Shown here in pieces: positions 17,705 through 26,072 of a stretch of 64,000 nucleotides of DNA. Within the stretch, counting starts at the first letter, position 1, and each line of letters begins with the position of its first letter. Made by a program: the position numbers and the translations under genes. The DNA is from Dorea sp. 5-2 (GTDB lineage Bacteria; Bacillota; Clostridia; Lachnospirales; Lachnospiraceae): the NCBI RefSeq assembly GCF_000403455.2, contig NZ_KE159726.1:468168-532167 (forward strand), read 5' to 3'. The notes under the pieces are model-generated. The model worked only from the letters and a program-made list of their open reading frames with translations. It was not told the DNA's origin and did no database searches.

Positions 17705-19036
17705 ATGGCACGAGTAGCGATAGAAAACTGGAAAGAAACGATCAGGGATCCTAAGATCGAGTGTATGAGCAGAGACGAGATGAACGCGCTTCAGAGCGAG
17801 CGTCTGGTGAAGCAGGTGAAGAATGTATATGAGAATGTGGAATTTTACCGCAGGAAGATGGATGAATTGGGTGTAGAACCCGGCGACATCAGGGGGATTG
17901 AGGATATCCATAAGCTGCCGTTTACGACAAAGGAAGATTTGAGAGATAACTATCCGTTCGGATTACTGGCAGTGCCGCAGGAGAAGATCGCGCGTGTGCA
18001 GGGTACTTCAGGAACCACCGGCAAGCTGACCCTTGCGTCTTATACGCAGAATGACGTCGATGTGTGGGGAGAGTGCGTAGCGAGAGGCCTTACGATGGCA
18101 GGACTTAATTCGGCGGACCGTATCCATGTATGTTATGGTTATGGGTTGTTCACCGGAGGTATGGGGTTAGATCTTGGAGCGAGAGCGCTTGGAGCGATGG
18201 CGATCCCCATGTCTTCCGGCAATACGAAGCGTCAGCTCATGTGCATGGAAGATTTCGGCGCGACTGCGTTCGCATGTACCCCGTCTTATGCTTTATATCT
18301 TGCGGAGGCAGCTCAGGAGGCGGGCGTCGTAGACCGCCTGCAGATCAGGGCGAGCATCAACGGAGCGGAGCCGTGGACGGACGAGATGCGCAAGAAGATC
18401 GAAAGTATCTTACATATCAACAGTTTTGATATCTACGGACTGTGCGAGATCACGGGTCCAGGTGTGGCGATGGATTGTATTCACCATAAGGGACTGCATG
18501 TATACGAGGACTATTTCTATCCGGAGATCCTGAATCCTGCGGATCAGTCGGCATGTGCGGACGGCGAGACCGGGGAGCTGGTATTCACCACACTGGCAAA
18601 AGAAGGCATGCCTCTTCTTCGCTACAGGACAAAGGATCTTACAAGTATGGAGCGGGATATCTGCGAGTGCGGCAGGACGCTGCCCAGGATACAGAAGTTC
18701 ACCGGACGTACCGATGATATGAAGGTGATCCGCGGCGTCAATGTATTTCCGACTCAGGTTGAGACAGCGCTTCTCTCCATGGGCGGCGGCGTAGCGCCTC
18801 ATTATATGCTGATCGTGGATCGCGAGAATAATCTGGACGTGCTGACGGTTATGGTAGAAGTGGACGAGAAGTACTTCTCTGACGAGATCCGTAAGCTGGA
18901 CGGGCTGAAGAATAAGGTCGGAGCAGTATTGAAGCAGGCGCTCGGCGTATCTGTGAGAGTGAAGCTTGTTGAGCCTAAGACGATCCAGAGAAGCGAAGGC
19001 AAAGCAAAACGTGTCATAGATAACAGAGAACTGTAA
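17705..19036 (+). CDS. paaK: Phenylacetate-CoA ligase
   Basis: Adenylate-forming ligase of 443 residues that activates phenylacetate or related aryl acids with ATP and CoA. The AMP-binding loop is RVQGTSGTTGKLTLASY, followed by NGAEPWTDEMR, FDIYGLCEITGPGVAMDC, LLRYRTKDLTS and the C-terminal GRTDDMKVIRGVNVFPTQVE. It lies 24 bases after iorB. In anaerobes an adjacent IorAB and this ligase interconvert aryl-acids, aryl-acetyl-CoA and aryl-pyruvates; the direction in this organism is not shown by sequence. Confidence 0.92.
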   Translation: MARVAIENWKETIRDPKIECMSRDEMNALQSERLVKQVKNVYENVEFYRRKMDELGVEPGDIRGIEDIHKLPFTTKEDLRDNYPFGLLAVPQEKIARVQGTSGTTGKLTLASYTQNDVDVWGECVARGLTMAGLNSADRIHVCYGYGLFTGGMGLDLGARALGAMAIPMSSGNTKRQLMCMEDFGATAFACTPSYALYLAEAAQEAGVVDRLQIRASINGAEPWTDEMRKKIESILHINSFDIYGLCEITGPGVAMDCIHHKGLHVYEDYFYPEILNPADQSACADGETGELVFTTLAKEGMPLLRYRTKDLTSMERDICECGRTLPRIQKFTGRTDDMKVIRGVNVFPTQVETALLSMGGGVAPHYMLIVDRENNLDVLTVMVEVDEKYFSDEIRKLDGLKNKVGAVLKQALGVSVRVKLVEPKTIQRSEGKAKRVIDNREL

Positions 19037-19051
19037 GAGGAGGGAAAGAGC

Positions 19052-19495
19052 ATGGGTGTAAGCAATACAATTCAGCAGTTATCAGTATTTTTGGAGAACA
19101 GGGAAGGACGCCTTGACGAAGTATTGAAAGTCCTGGCGGGAAATGATGTGAATATCGTGGCTTTAAGCCTTGCGGATACCTCAGACTATGGAATGCTCCG
19201 TATGGTGGTTTCCGACCCTCACAAGGGGCGTCAGGCGCTTAAGGAGGCGGGGATCACCGCGATGCTCACAGACGTGGTGGCGCTTCGCGTACCGCATGCC
19301 ACAGGATCTCTAAGTAAGGCGATGCACCAGATCGTGGAAGGTGAAGTCAATGTGGAATACATGTATGCCTTTGCCAATGGAAACGACGCGGCGGCAGTTC
19401 TTAAGAGCGATGATCCGGCGCGTGTGATCGATATTCTGAAAGGCAGCGGTTTCGATGTGTACAGCGCCAACGAAGCATACCGTGCGAACCAATAG
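19052..19495 (+). CDS. ACT-domain protein of the iorAB-paaK operon
   Basis: A 147-residue protein made of two ACT domains in tandem, the first starting QLSVFLENREGRLDEVLKVL and the second at about residue 72 (ATGSLSKAMHQIV). ACT domains bind amino acids and act as sensors. No enzyme domain is present. It follows paaK by 15 bases with a strong GAGGAGGG ribosome site. The constant pairing with iorAB-paaK suggests it senses an aromatic amino acid or product for this pathway (inference). Confidence 0.88.
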   Translation: MGVSNTIQQLSVFLENREGRLDEVLKVLAGNDVNIVALSLADTSDYGMLRMVVSDPHKGRQALKEAGITAMLTDVVALRVPHATGSLSKAMHQIVEGEVNVEYMYAFANGNDAAAVLKSDDPARVIDILKGSGFDVYSANEAYRANQ

Positions 19496-19520
19496 AGCCT
19501 GAATGATCTGAAGATGATAA

Positions 19521-19566
19521 AGCTGCAGCAAGATGGATTTAGAACCTGTTTTGCTGCAGTTCTTTT
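19521..19566 (+). terminator. Rho-independent terminator after the iorAB operon
   Basis: An AGCTGCAGCAA / TTGCTGCAGTT stem around a 19-base loop is followed by TCTTTTGTT. It lies 25 bases after the ACT gene. Confidence 0.75.
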
Positions 19567-19610
19567 GTTCATGTAACGATCGGCCGAGGCGCCGGCAGTT
19601 TCAAATTCTC

Positions 19611-19639
19611 TTGAAAATGGGAAGAGCAGAGTGTATAAT
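19611..19639 (+). promoter_or_regulatory. Sigma-A type promoter for ferritin
   Basis: TTGAAA and TATAAT separated by exactly 17 bases, 29 bases before the ferritin ATG. No Fur- or PerR-like operator was recognised by eye. Confidence 0.75.
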
Positions 19640-19667
19640 AAGGAATTGACAAAGGAGGAGATCTATC

Positions 19668-20180
19668 ATGTTAGATAAAAAAGTAGTAGAATTATTGAAC
19701 CAGCAAGTGAATAAGGAATTCTATTCCGCATATCTGTATCTGGATTTTTCCAATTATTATTATGATCATGGACTGGACGGGTTCGGCAACTGGTACAGGA
19801 TCCAGGCGCAGGAAGAAAGGGACCACGCGATGCTTTTCATCCAGTATCTGCAGAACAACGGAGAAAAAGTAGTATTAGAGACGATCGACAAACCTGCGGT
19901 CGCTCTTGAGAGTGCAAAAGCGGTCCTTGCGGAAGGCCTTAGGCATGAACAGTATGTTACGGGCCTGATACATACCATATATGACGCTGCATATTCTGTG
20001 AAAGACTTCCGTACGATGCAGTTCTTAGACTGGTTTGTGAAGGAACAGGGTGAGGAAGAGACGAACGCCGATAATCTGGTGAAGAAGTTTGAACTGTTCG
20101 GCGATGATCCGAAGAGTCTCTATATGCTGGATAATGAGTTGGGGGCACGTGTATATTCCGCGCCGTCCCTGGTACTTTGA
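19668..20180 (+). CDS. Non-heme ferritin (FtnA-like)
   Basis: Iron-storage protein of 170 residues that assembles into a 24-mer and oxidises Fe(II) for storage. Ferroxidase ligands are visible: E in NKEFYSAYLYLD, the ExxH pair in QEERDHAMLF, and the E of the later helix KEQGEEETNADNLV. The four-helix pattern and length match bacterial FtnA. ATG 19668 has a strong AAAGGAGGAG site. The next gene, a Bfd-like protein, may serve to release its iron. Confidence 0.93.
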   Translation: MLDKKVVELLNQQVNKEFYSAYLYLDFSNYYYDHGLDGFGNWYRIQAQEERDHAMLFIQYLQNNGEKVVLETIDKPAVALESAKAVLAEGLRHEQYVTGLIHTIYDAAYSVKDFRTMQFLDWFVKEQGEEETNADNLVKKFELFGDDPKSLYMLDNELGARVYSAPSLVL

Positions 20181-20182
20181 TC

Positions 20183-20371
20183 ATGAACCGTAAGAAGGTG
20201 ATCTGTTCGTGTAAGCATGTGACCAAGGGAGATATCGCAGATGCTGTGGACAGGGGAGCCGGTTCATTCAAGGAAGTGAAGAAACTTACCAAGGTAAGCA
20301 AAAGCTGCGGGAAATGCAAGAAGAAGGCGAAGAAGCTTACGAAGAAATTATTAAAGGAAAGAGTAAGTTGA
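20183..20371 (+). CDS. Bfd-like [2Fe-2S] ferredoxin
   Basis: A 62-residue protein with the BFD-like [2Fe-2S] pattern: Cys8 and Cys10 (CSC), then Cys42 and Cys45 (CGKC). The fold is ICSCKHVTKGDIADAVDRG then a helix and the second Cys pair. The C-terminal 18 residues are mostly lysine (KKKAKKLTKKLLK). In Pseudomonas, Bfd docks on bacterioferritin and reduces its core to release iron; here the partner next door is a non-heme ferritin. The start lies within three bases of the ferritin stop and lacks a strong ribosome site, so translation is probably coupled. Confidence 0.85.
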   Translation: MNRKKVICSCKHVTKGDIADAVDRGAGSFKEVKKLTKVSKSCGKCKKKAKKLTKKLLKERVS

Positions 20372-20373
20372 AT

Positions 20374-21108
20374 ATGGATAAGAAGAAATCAACTTTGGAG
20401 ATGCTGCGGATCTCGGATGAAGTCTATACGCTTCTGAGCAGAATGACGAATCTGCCTTATGTGGAGTGCGACCCGGAGACCTATGACGACCAGATTTTCA
20501 TCTTTTTTGATGAAGGCGAGGCAAAGAAAGCCGCAAGCCGGCTTCTGAATGAGAAGGCGCCGGTGCAGGCAGTCAAGGTAGAGAAGAGGAGTTTTCTGGT
20601 GTTCTACACCGCTTTGTATCCGATGGGGGTCAACTGTATTGTGGTGAATGAAGGGACGTCCGAAAGGATTGCGGTACAGTTAGAAGAGCTGATTCAAAGG
20701 GCGGATCCCCAGAAGCTTCCGAAAGGGCAGATCTGGGTGGAAAATCCCCAGTTTCATCTGACGGCGATTTATTTTGTCCAGGAGATCCGTAAGAATCCGG
20801 GGCAGGAGATGACGGATGAGCTGAAAGCTCTGTACGAAGAGATGCTGGCGCATTTCGGCAGAGGAAGATACATCTTTGCGGCGCGGCAGGATCAGGGGAT
20901 ACTGGTGCTGAAAGGAAAGGATGGGCAGGCGTATCAGCCGCTGTTCACAGATTCGCAGGAATTTCAGAAATTCAACCGGGAGAAGAAATTGCGGGCGATG
21001 GTAGTGGATGCCGGGAAGCTTGTGGAATTAGTGCCGCCGGAATGCAGCGGTGTCGTAGTCAATCCCATGGGAGTGAATGTTCAGCTGAAATTAGCGAGCA
21101 GGAATTGA
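20374..21108 (+). CDS. SseB-family protein
   Basis: A 244-residue soluble protein with the SseB N-terminal domain pattern, FIFFDEGEAKKAASRLL in the first part, and a C-terminal domain ending ECSGVVVNPMGVNVQLKL, matching the SseB C-terminal LxxNPxG style motif. The family's biochemical role is unclear; the enterobacterial namesake is a serine-sensitivity enhancer. ATG 20374, two bases after the Bfd stop with AAAGGAAAGAG ahead, is preferred over the in-frame ATG at 20314 that overlaps the Bfd gene. It probably ends the ferritin operon. Confidence 0.8.
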   Translation: MDKKKSTLEMLRISDEVYTLLSRMTNLPYVECDPETYDDQIFIFFDEGEAKKAASRLLNEKAPVQAVKVEKRSFLVFYTALYPMGVNCIVVNEGTSERIAVQLEELIQRADPQKLPKGQIWVENPQFHLTAIYFVQEIRKNPGQEMTDELKALYEEMLAHFGRGRYIFAARQDQGILVLKGKDGQAYQPLFTDSQEFQKFNREKKLRAMVVDAGKLVELVPPECSGVVVNPMGVNVQLKLASRN

Positions 21109-21124
21109 GCGTCAGAGTATGAAA

Positions 21125-21160
21125 AAGACCAGATAACATTAGTTATCTGGTCTTCTTATA
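21125..21160 (+). terminator. Terminator after the ferritin operon
   Basis: A perfect 13-bp stem AAGACCAGATAAC / GTTATCTGGTCTT with a 4-base loop, 16 bases after the SseB stop and followed by CTTATAATC. Confidence 0.8.
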
Positions 21161-21257
21161 ATCTCATTTCATGTAGTGCTTTTAGATATCTAAATCATAT
21201 AGCTCATTTCATAAATATATAAAAAGTACACATAAATTACGATTATAGGGTGTAGCT

Positions 21258-21455
21258 TTAAATCTTTGTTACGTTCACTGCCTGCGGGCCTTTTGCGCCT
21301 TCAGTCACATCGTACTCTACGTCCTGTCCTTCTTCCAGAGATTTGAAACCTTCCATGTTCAATCCGGAGTAGTGTACAAATACATCGTTACCGCTCTCAT
21401 CGGAAATGAAGCCGTAACCTTTTTGGTTGTTGAACCATTTCACTGTACCTTTCAT
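21258..21455 (-). CDS. Cold shock protein, CspA family
   Basis: A 65-residue RNA/ssDNA-binding cold shock protein. It holds RNP1 (KGYGFIS) and RNP2 (VFVHYS) motifs and the usual start [17 protein letters not shown]. The start at 21455 has a GGAGGG ribosome site seven bases ahead; the upstream in-frame ATG at 21470 lies before that site and is not used. The 5' leader of about 75 bases is AU-rich with repeated TATAGATA units, which could fold differently with temperature as in other csp genes (inference). Confidence 0.93.
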   Translation of the reverse strand: MKGTVKWFNNQKGYGFISDESGNDVFVHYSGLNMEGFKSLEEGQDVEYDVTEGAKGPQAVNVTKI

Positions 21456-21537
21456 GACAATACCCTCCATAGTAATTAATTGGATACACCGTATCTATAA
21501 AATATCTATAAAAATAGTCTATAGATAACTAGTTAAT

Positions 21538-21566
21538 ACACTAGCATATATTTATAGGCGAGTCAA
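21538..21566 (-). promoter_or_regulatory. Probable csp promoter
   Basis: On the minus strand TTGACT and TAGTGT are spaced 17 bases apart, placing the transcript start about 75 bases before the csp ATG. Confidence 0.5.
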
Positions 21567-21684
21567 GAGATTTTCCAATCTTTTTTCATGTTTTGTAACA
21601 GTTCAGCCTTCTGGTTCCACTGCTGCGGAATTTACCCTTTTTAAAGTCTGCCTGTAGCAAAGGGACGGTTCAGCATCATTTTAC

Positions 21685-21713
21685 TTGACGAAACGGATGT
21701 AAAAGTGTAAAGT
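21685..21713 (+). promoter_or_regulatory. Probable ptsI promoter
   Basis: TTGACG and TAAAGT with a 17-base spacer, about 70 bases before ptsI. Confidence 0.5.
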
Positions 21714-21784
21714 ATATTTTATCAGAAAAGGTTTGAATCATGTAGATTTCAAAGTGAGAAATGAGTTAGCAGGGGAACAATAGT

Positions 21785-23410
21785 ATGATTACATTAACGG
21801 GGAAAAAAGTGTCTGAGGGAATTGCGATCGGCAAGCTGTCTTTTTTCAAAAGAGACTCCAAAGAGATCCGGCGTATTTATGTAAAAGATGTGGAGAAGGA
21901 AGTGCAGCGTTTTCAAAAAGCGAGACAAAAAGCGTTGCAGGAATTAAAAGAACTCTATGACACTGCGTCAAAAGAAGTAGGAGAAGCCAACGCGGCGATC
22001 TTCGAGATGCAGCAGATGATCCTGGAGGATCATGATCTGGTGGATAAGATCACGAATATTATAGTGGAACATAAGCTGAATGCGGAATATGCGATCCAGA
22101 CGGCGGCAGAGGAATTTATTGCGACGGCGGTCGTGAATGATAAGAATTATGTGCAGGGGCATGACGCGGACGTCAAGGATGTGTCTACCCGTGTCCTGCG
22201 GATCCTGTCCAGAGGTTTTAAAGATAAGATGCTGATGGACGAGCCGTTTGTCCTGGCGTCCGGGGAGCTCTATCCCAGCGAGGCAGTACAGCTTGATAAG
22301 ACGAAGGTATTGGGTTTTGTCACAAGATACGGGACGATCAATTCCCATACGGCGGTGCTTGCGCGCACCAAGGGGATCCCTTCTGTCATAGGGCTTGGCG
22401 AGGCGCTTAAGAAGGACTATGAAGGCAAGACGATCATTGTCGACGGGTTCGAGGGAAAGATCTATATTGAACCGGACTATACGACGATCACGAAGATGAG
22501 ACAGAAGCAGGATACGAATCATACGAAAGTGCAGAATCTGGAACGGCTGAAGGGAAAAGAGAACATTACCCAGAGCGGCCAGAAGATTGATGTCTGTGCG
22601 AACATCGGCACGAGGGAGGATATTGAGAATGTCCTTCGTAGTGACGCGGGCGGGATCGGATTGTTCAGGAGTGAGTTCTTATATATGGAGAGCGGTTCGA
22701 AGCCGCCTACGGAAGAGTATCAGTTTCAGGTATATAAGCTGGCGGCAGAGTCTATGGGAGTAAAAAAAGTAGTGATACGTACGGCTGATCTCGGAGGCGA
22801 TAAGACCGCAGAGTGCCTGGATCTTGGAGAAGATAAGAACCCGGCTATGGGATATCGGGGGATCCGGGTGTCGCTGGATAAGGACGATGTGTTTAAGACA
22901 CAGCTCCGCGCTATATTGCGGGCTTCTGCGTTCGGGAACCTTTCGATCATGTTTCCTATGATCACGTCCATAGACGAAGTGACCGTTGCAAAGCTGATGC
23001 TTGAGAAAGCAAAGAAGGAATTAAAGAATGAGAAGACCGCCTTCGATGAAGATATCCAGGTCGGCGTGATGATAGAGACGCCGGCTGCCGTGATGATCAG
23101 CGGAGAGCTGGCGAGAGAAGTGGACTTTTTCAGTATAGGGACCAATGATCTGCTGCAGTTTACCCTAGGAATGGACAGGCAGAATGAGAAGCTCGACAGA
23201 TATTATAATGCGCATCATCCGGCGCTTCTTAAGATGATCCGGATCATTACCAATAATGTCCATCTGGAGGAAAAGCACATCAGTGTATGCGGAGACTTGG
23301 CTGCAGATCTGGAATTAACGGAATATCTGATCCAGATCGGAGTGGACGAGCTGTCAGTTGCCCCGAATCAGGTTCTTGCTCTCCGTAAGAAGATCCGGGA
23401 GATTCAATAG
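21785..23410 (+). CDS. ptsI: Phosphoenolpyruvate-protein phosphotransferase (PTS enzyme I)
   Basis: Enzyme I of the phosphotransferase system: takes phosphate from PEP on a histidine and gives it to HPr. The active histidine is in TINSHTAVLARTKGIPSV (His188), the PEP-binding arginines in DAGGIGLFRSEFLYM, and the C-terminal signature is ISVCGDLAADLELTEYLI. Length 541 is slightly below the common 570. No ptsH (HPr) gene lies beside it here. A bidirectional hairpin separates it from the convergent glgD. Confidence 0.95.
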   Translation: MITLTGKKVSEGIAIGKLSFFKRDSKEIRRIYVKDVEKEVQRFQKARQKALQELKELYDTASKEVGEANAAIFEMQQMILEDHDLVDKITNIIVEHKLNAEYAIQTAAEEFIATAVVNDKNYVQGHDADVKDVSTRVLRILSRGFKDKMLMDEPFVLASGELYPSEAVQLDKTKVLGFVTRYGTINSHTAVLARTKGIPSVIGLGEALKKDYEGKTIIVDGFEGKIYIEPDYTTITKMRQKQDTNHTKVQNLERLKGKENITQSGQKIDVCANIGTREDIENVLRSDAGGIGLFRSEFLYMESGSKPPTEEYQFQVYKLAAESMGVKKVVIRTADLGGDKTAECLDLGEDKNPAMGYRGIRVSLDKDDVFKTQLRAILRASAFGNLSIMFPMITSIDEVTVAKLMLEKAKKELKNEKTAFDEDIQVGVMIETPAAVMISGELAREVDFFSIGTNDLLQFTLGMDRQNEKLDRYYNAHHPALLKMIRIITNNVHLEEKHISVCGDLAADLELTEYLIQIGVDELSVAPNQVLALRKKIREIQ

Positions 23411-23442
23411 GGAAGACTGCGGAAGGGTTAACAGGCATGAAA

Positions 23443-23492
23443 TAAAAAGTATCCCGGTAGAGATGTATTCATCTTTGCCAGGATACTTTTTT
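23443..23492. terminator. Bidirectional terminator between ptsI and glgD
   Basis: AAAAAGTATCC pairs with GGATACTTTTTT, with an inner AGATG/CATCT stem. T-runs follow on both strands, so it can end both convergent transcripts. Confidence 0.8.
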
Positions 23493-23540
23493 GAGTTCTT
23501 TGTAATATATCTTCCTAATGCAAATATCTTCCCGATCGCT

Positions 23541-24659
23541 TTACAGTGTATCTTCCCGCCGGATGTATCCGGGATTCTGAGGATCGGAGACAATTTCTTT
23601 TGCGTGAATGATCTTGGCGTTCTTATCGACAACCTGACAGTCGATCGTCGTATTTTCGCTGACGAATGTGCCGGGAAGAACAATACTGTTGCGGATCACA
23701 GCGCCTTTCTTGATCACGCATCCACGTCCGATGACAGAATTCTCGATGGATCCTTCTATCAGACATCCGTTTGATACAACAGAATTCTTAACGTCAGCCG
23801 TCTCAAAATACTGAGTCGGGCAGGAGTCGTTGGTCCTGGTGTAGATCGGCCAATTCTCATTATCGAACAGGCTGGTGGCTGTCTTCAGATCGATCAGAGA
23901 GAGATTCGCGTTGTAGAAGCTCTGAAGATCCGTGATGGCAGCAAAGAAGCCTCTGTGGGAAATACCGCGTATATCTAACTCGTCACATGCATTGTTCACA
24001 ATATCGGCAAGGGTATACATAGAGGACAGAGTCCTTGCCTTTTTAACCAGATCAATAAAGAGATCTTTCTTCATGATATAGGTATCCATGAAGATATTCC
24101 TGTTCTTGGCGTTGCCGCGGTTTGGCTCCAGAGAGAGGACGCCTTTCTGGCGGTTCAGATTCACGGTGTTGCAGTTCAGACAGGATTCTTTTGCGTTATC
24201 AATGGAATGATAAAGCAGGGTAATGTCTGCGCCGGAATCAATATGGTTCTCAAGGAGTGTATCAAAATTCGCAGAATAAACCATATAGCTGGGTGCGATC
24301 ACCACATATGGATTGTGTGATCTCTCGATGCACTCCATATTCTCGGTGAACGCAGCGATATCAGTATTGTAGATGTCATTCTCTGCTCTGGACTCGGAGA
24401 ACAGAATATGTAATTTCCCGCGTTTCGAATTAATATTATAATGACGTCCTGTTCCAAGATGCTCGGTAAGGGAACGAGGTTTTCTTCTGATATATACCTG
24501 GATACGTTCGATTCCGCTGTTGCTCATGTTAGAGATCGGGAAGTCGATGATACGGTATCTTCCGAGGAAAGAGAAAGCTCCGATCGGACGATACTCTTCC
24601 AGACCCTTTACCCAGATGTGATTGCCGGAAAAATTAACGATTCCTAATGCTTTTCCCAT
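23541..24659 (-). CDS. glgD: Glucose-1-phosphate adenylyltransferase subunit GlgD
   Basis: Second subunit of ADP-glucose pyrophosphorylase in Firmicutes, 372 residues. It keeps the nucleotidyltransferase and left-handed beta-helix architecture (FSFLGRYRIIDFPISNMSNSG, then ENSVIGRGCVIKKGAVIRNS) but lacks the canonical GGxGxRL loop at the N-terminus (it has GIVNFSGNHIWVKGL). It is therefore probably a non-catalytic partner that stimulates GlgC, as described for Bacillus relatives. Its start is one base after the glgC stop. Confidence 0.93.
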   Translation of the reverse strand: MGKALGIVNFSGNHIWVKGLEEYRPIGAFSFLGRYRIIDFPISNMSNSGIERIQVYIRRKPRSLTEHLGTGRHYNINSKRGKLHILFSESRAENDIYNTDIAAFTENMECIERSHNPYVVIAPSYMVYSANFDTLLENHIDSGADITLLYHSIDNAKESCLNCNTVNLNRQKGVLSLEPNRGNAKNRNIFMDTYIMKKDLFIDLVKKARTLSSMYTLADIVNNACDELDIRGISHRGFFAAITDLQSFYNANLSLIDLKTATSLFDNENWPIYTRTNDSCPTQYFETADVKNSVVSNGCLIEGSIENSVIGRGCVIKKGAVIRNSIVLPGTFVSENTTIDCQVVDKNAKIIHAKEIVSDPQNPGYIRREDTL

Positions 24660-24660
24660 A

Positions 24661-25800
24661 TTATTCTACCCCCTTTACACGTTTTGCAACGAGTTCGATA
24701 TGTTCGCTGTCCGCACTTCCGACGACAGCTTCTTTACCGATCTTGACACCGTCGGCAACTAATGCGCGTGTTACCACCGCGCCGGCTTCTACCTTAACGC
24801 CCGGCATCAGGACGCTGTCGATGATCTTCGCGCCTTCACCGACCTCTGCTCCGGTGAACAGGACAGAATTGCGCACTTCGCCTTCGATGACGCAGCCCTG
24901 TGTGATAAAAGCACGTTTGATCTGAGCGTTTGCTCCGATATAATGAGGCAGAGTTGTAACGTCTTCAGTATAGATCTTCCATGTCGGATCGTTCAGATCC
25001 AGTTCGTTATTCGTATCCAGCAGATCCATATTCGCTTCCCACAGAGAATCGATCGTACCGACGTCTTTCCAGTAACCTTTGAACTTGTAGGCGTAGAGAG
25101 TCTTGCCTTCGTTAAGAAGGTGAGGAATGATGTCCTTTCCGAAATCGTGCTTGGAATCAGGATCCTTCATATCGGCAACCAGCATCTTGCGAAGCGCTTT
25201 CCAGTTGAAGATATAGATACCCATAGACGCAAGATTGCTCTTCGGGTGTTCCGGCTTCTCTTCGAAATCAATGATACGGCCTGCTTCGTCTGTATTCATG
25301 ATACCAAAACGGCTTGCTTCCTTCATCGGTACGCCGATGACTGCGATGGTCGCGTCGGCATTGTTTGCTTTATGCTCGGCAAGCATCTTGGCATAATTCA
25401 TTTTATAGATATGGTCTCCGGAAAGTACAAGCAGGTATTCCGGAGAATATGTATCAATAAAATCAATATTCTGTGAGATGGCATCGGCAGTTCCCCGATA
25501 TACGTCCAGATTGGCGTCAGCTTTTTCACGCGGAGGAAGTACGAACACGCCGCTGTCTTTTGCATCCAGGCCCCAACGTCTGCCGGCTGCAACATAACTG
25601 TTCAGAAGAACAGATTCATACTGGGTCAGTACGCCGACAATGTCGATGCCGCTATTTGCACAGTTACTTAATGGGAAATCAACAATGCGGTACTTTCCAC
25701 CATATGAAACGGCCGGCTTAGCTACTTTATTCGTCAGGTCATGCAGACGAGAGCCACGGCCGCCAGCTAAGATCATCGCTAACATAGTATTTTGTTTCAT
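24661..25800 (-). CDS. glgC: Glucose-1-phosphate adenylyltransferase
   Basis: ADP-glucose pyrophosphorylase catalytic subunit: makes ADP-glucose from ATP and glucose-1-phosphate, the committed step of glycogen synthesis. The N-terminal loop [16 protein letters not shown] is intact, with [24 protein letters not shown] and [17 protein letters not shown] following; the C-terminus is the beta-helix. Start at 25800 has AGAGGACTC ahead; an in-frame start at 25836 lies upstream of it. It is the first gene of the glgC-glgD pair; no glgA or glgB is nearby. Confidence 0.95.
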   Translation of the reverse strand: MKQNTMLAMILAGGRGSRLHDLTNKVAKPAVSYGGKYRIVDFPLSNCANSGIDIVGVLTQYESVLLNSYVAAGRRWGLDAKDSGVFVLPPREKADANLDVYRGTADAISQNIDFIDTYSPEYLLVLSGDHIYKMNYAKMLAEHKANNADATIAVIGVPMKEASRFGIMNTDEAGRIIDFEEKPEHPKSNLASMGIYIFNWKALRKMLVADMKDPDSKHDFGKDIIPHLLNEGKTLYAYKFKGYWKDVGTIDSLWEANMDLLDTNNELDLNDPTWKIYTEDVTTLPHYIGANAQIKRAFITQGCVIEGEVRNSVLFTGAEVGEGAKIIDSVLMPGVKVEAGAVVTRALVADGVKIGKEAVVGSADSEHIELVAKRVKGVE

Positions 25801-25841
25801 AGTGAGTCCTCTCTTTCCATTTGTGTTACAATACATTTCCT

Positions 25842-25847
25842 ATTATA
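25842..25847 (-). promoter_or_regulatory. -10 box for glgCD
   Basis: A perfect TATAAT on the minus strand about 40 bases before glgC. The -35 match is poor in this A/T-rich stretch. Confidence 0.5.
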
Positions 25848-25982
25848 CAATTTTTTGAACATTTTTTCCATATTTTTGTGTAAAAAATCAAAAAATTTTG
25901 TTATATTTTGGAAGGCGACCGGCGGACCGGCGGAACGGTATGAGCGGACTAGGGAATGGCTTAAGTTTGGCGATACAGATAC

Positions 25983-26011
25983 TTGACATATGACATGAAA
26001 AAAAGCAAAAT
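25983..26011 (+). promoter_or_regulatory. Probable promoter of the ABC-F gene
   Basis: TTGACA, 17-base spacer, CAAAAT. A short palindrome (ATGCGG/CCGCAT at about 26020-26036) lies in the leader just after it. Confidence 0.5.
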
Positions 26012-26072
26012 ATAGATACATGCGGGCATGCCGCATGATAGAACAGAACAGGATAAGGAACGGAAGAGGATC

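Larger units (their letters stand above)
21456..21784. other. Intergenic region between csp (-) and ptsI (+)
   Basis: About 330 bases without a gene. It holds the csp leader and promoter on the minus strand, and a ptsI promoter on the plus strand. The csp side is very AT-rich with three near copies of ATCTATAAAA/TATAGAT. Nothing else recognisable was seen. Confidence 0.7.
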
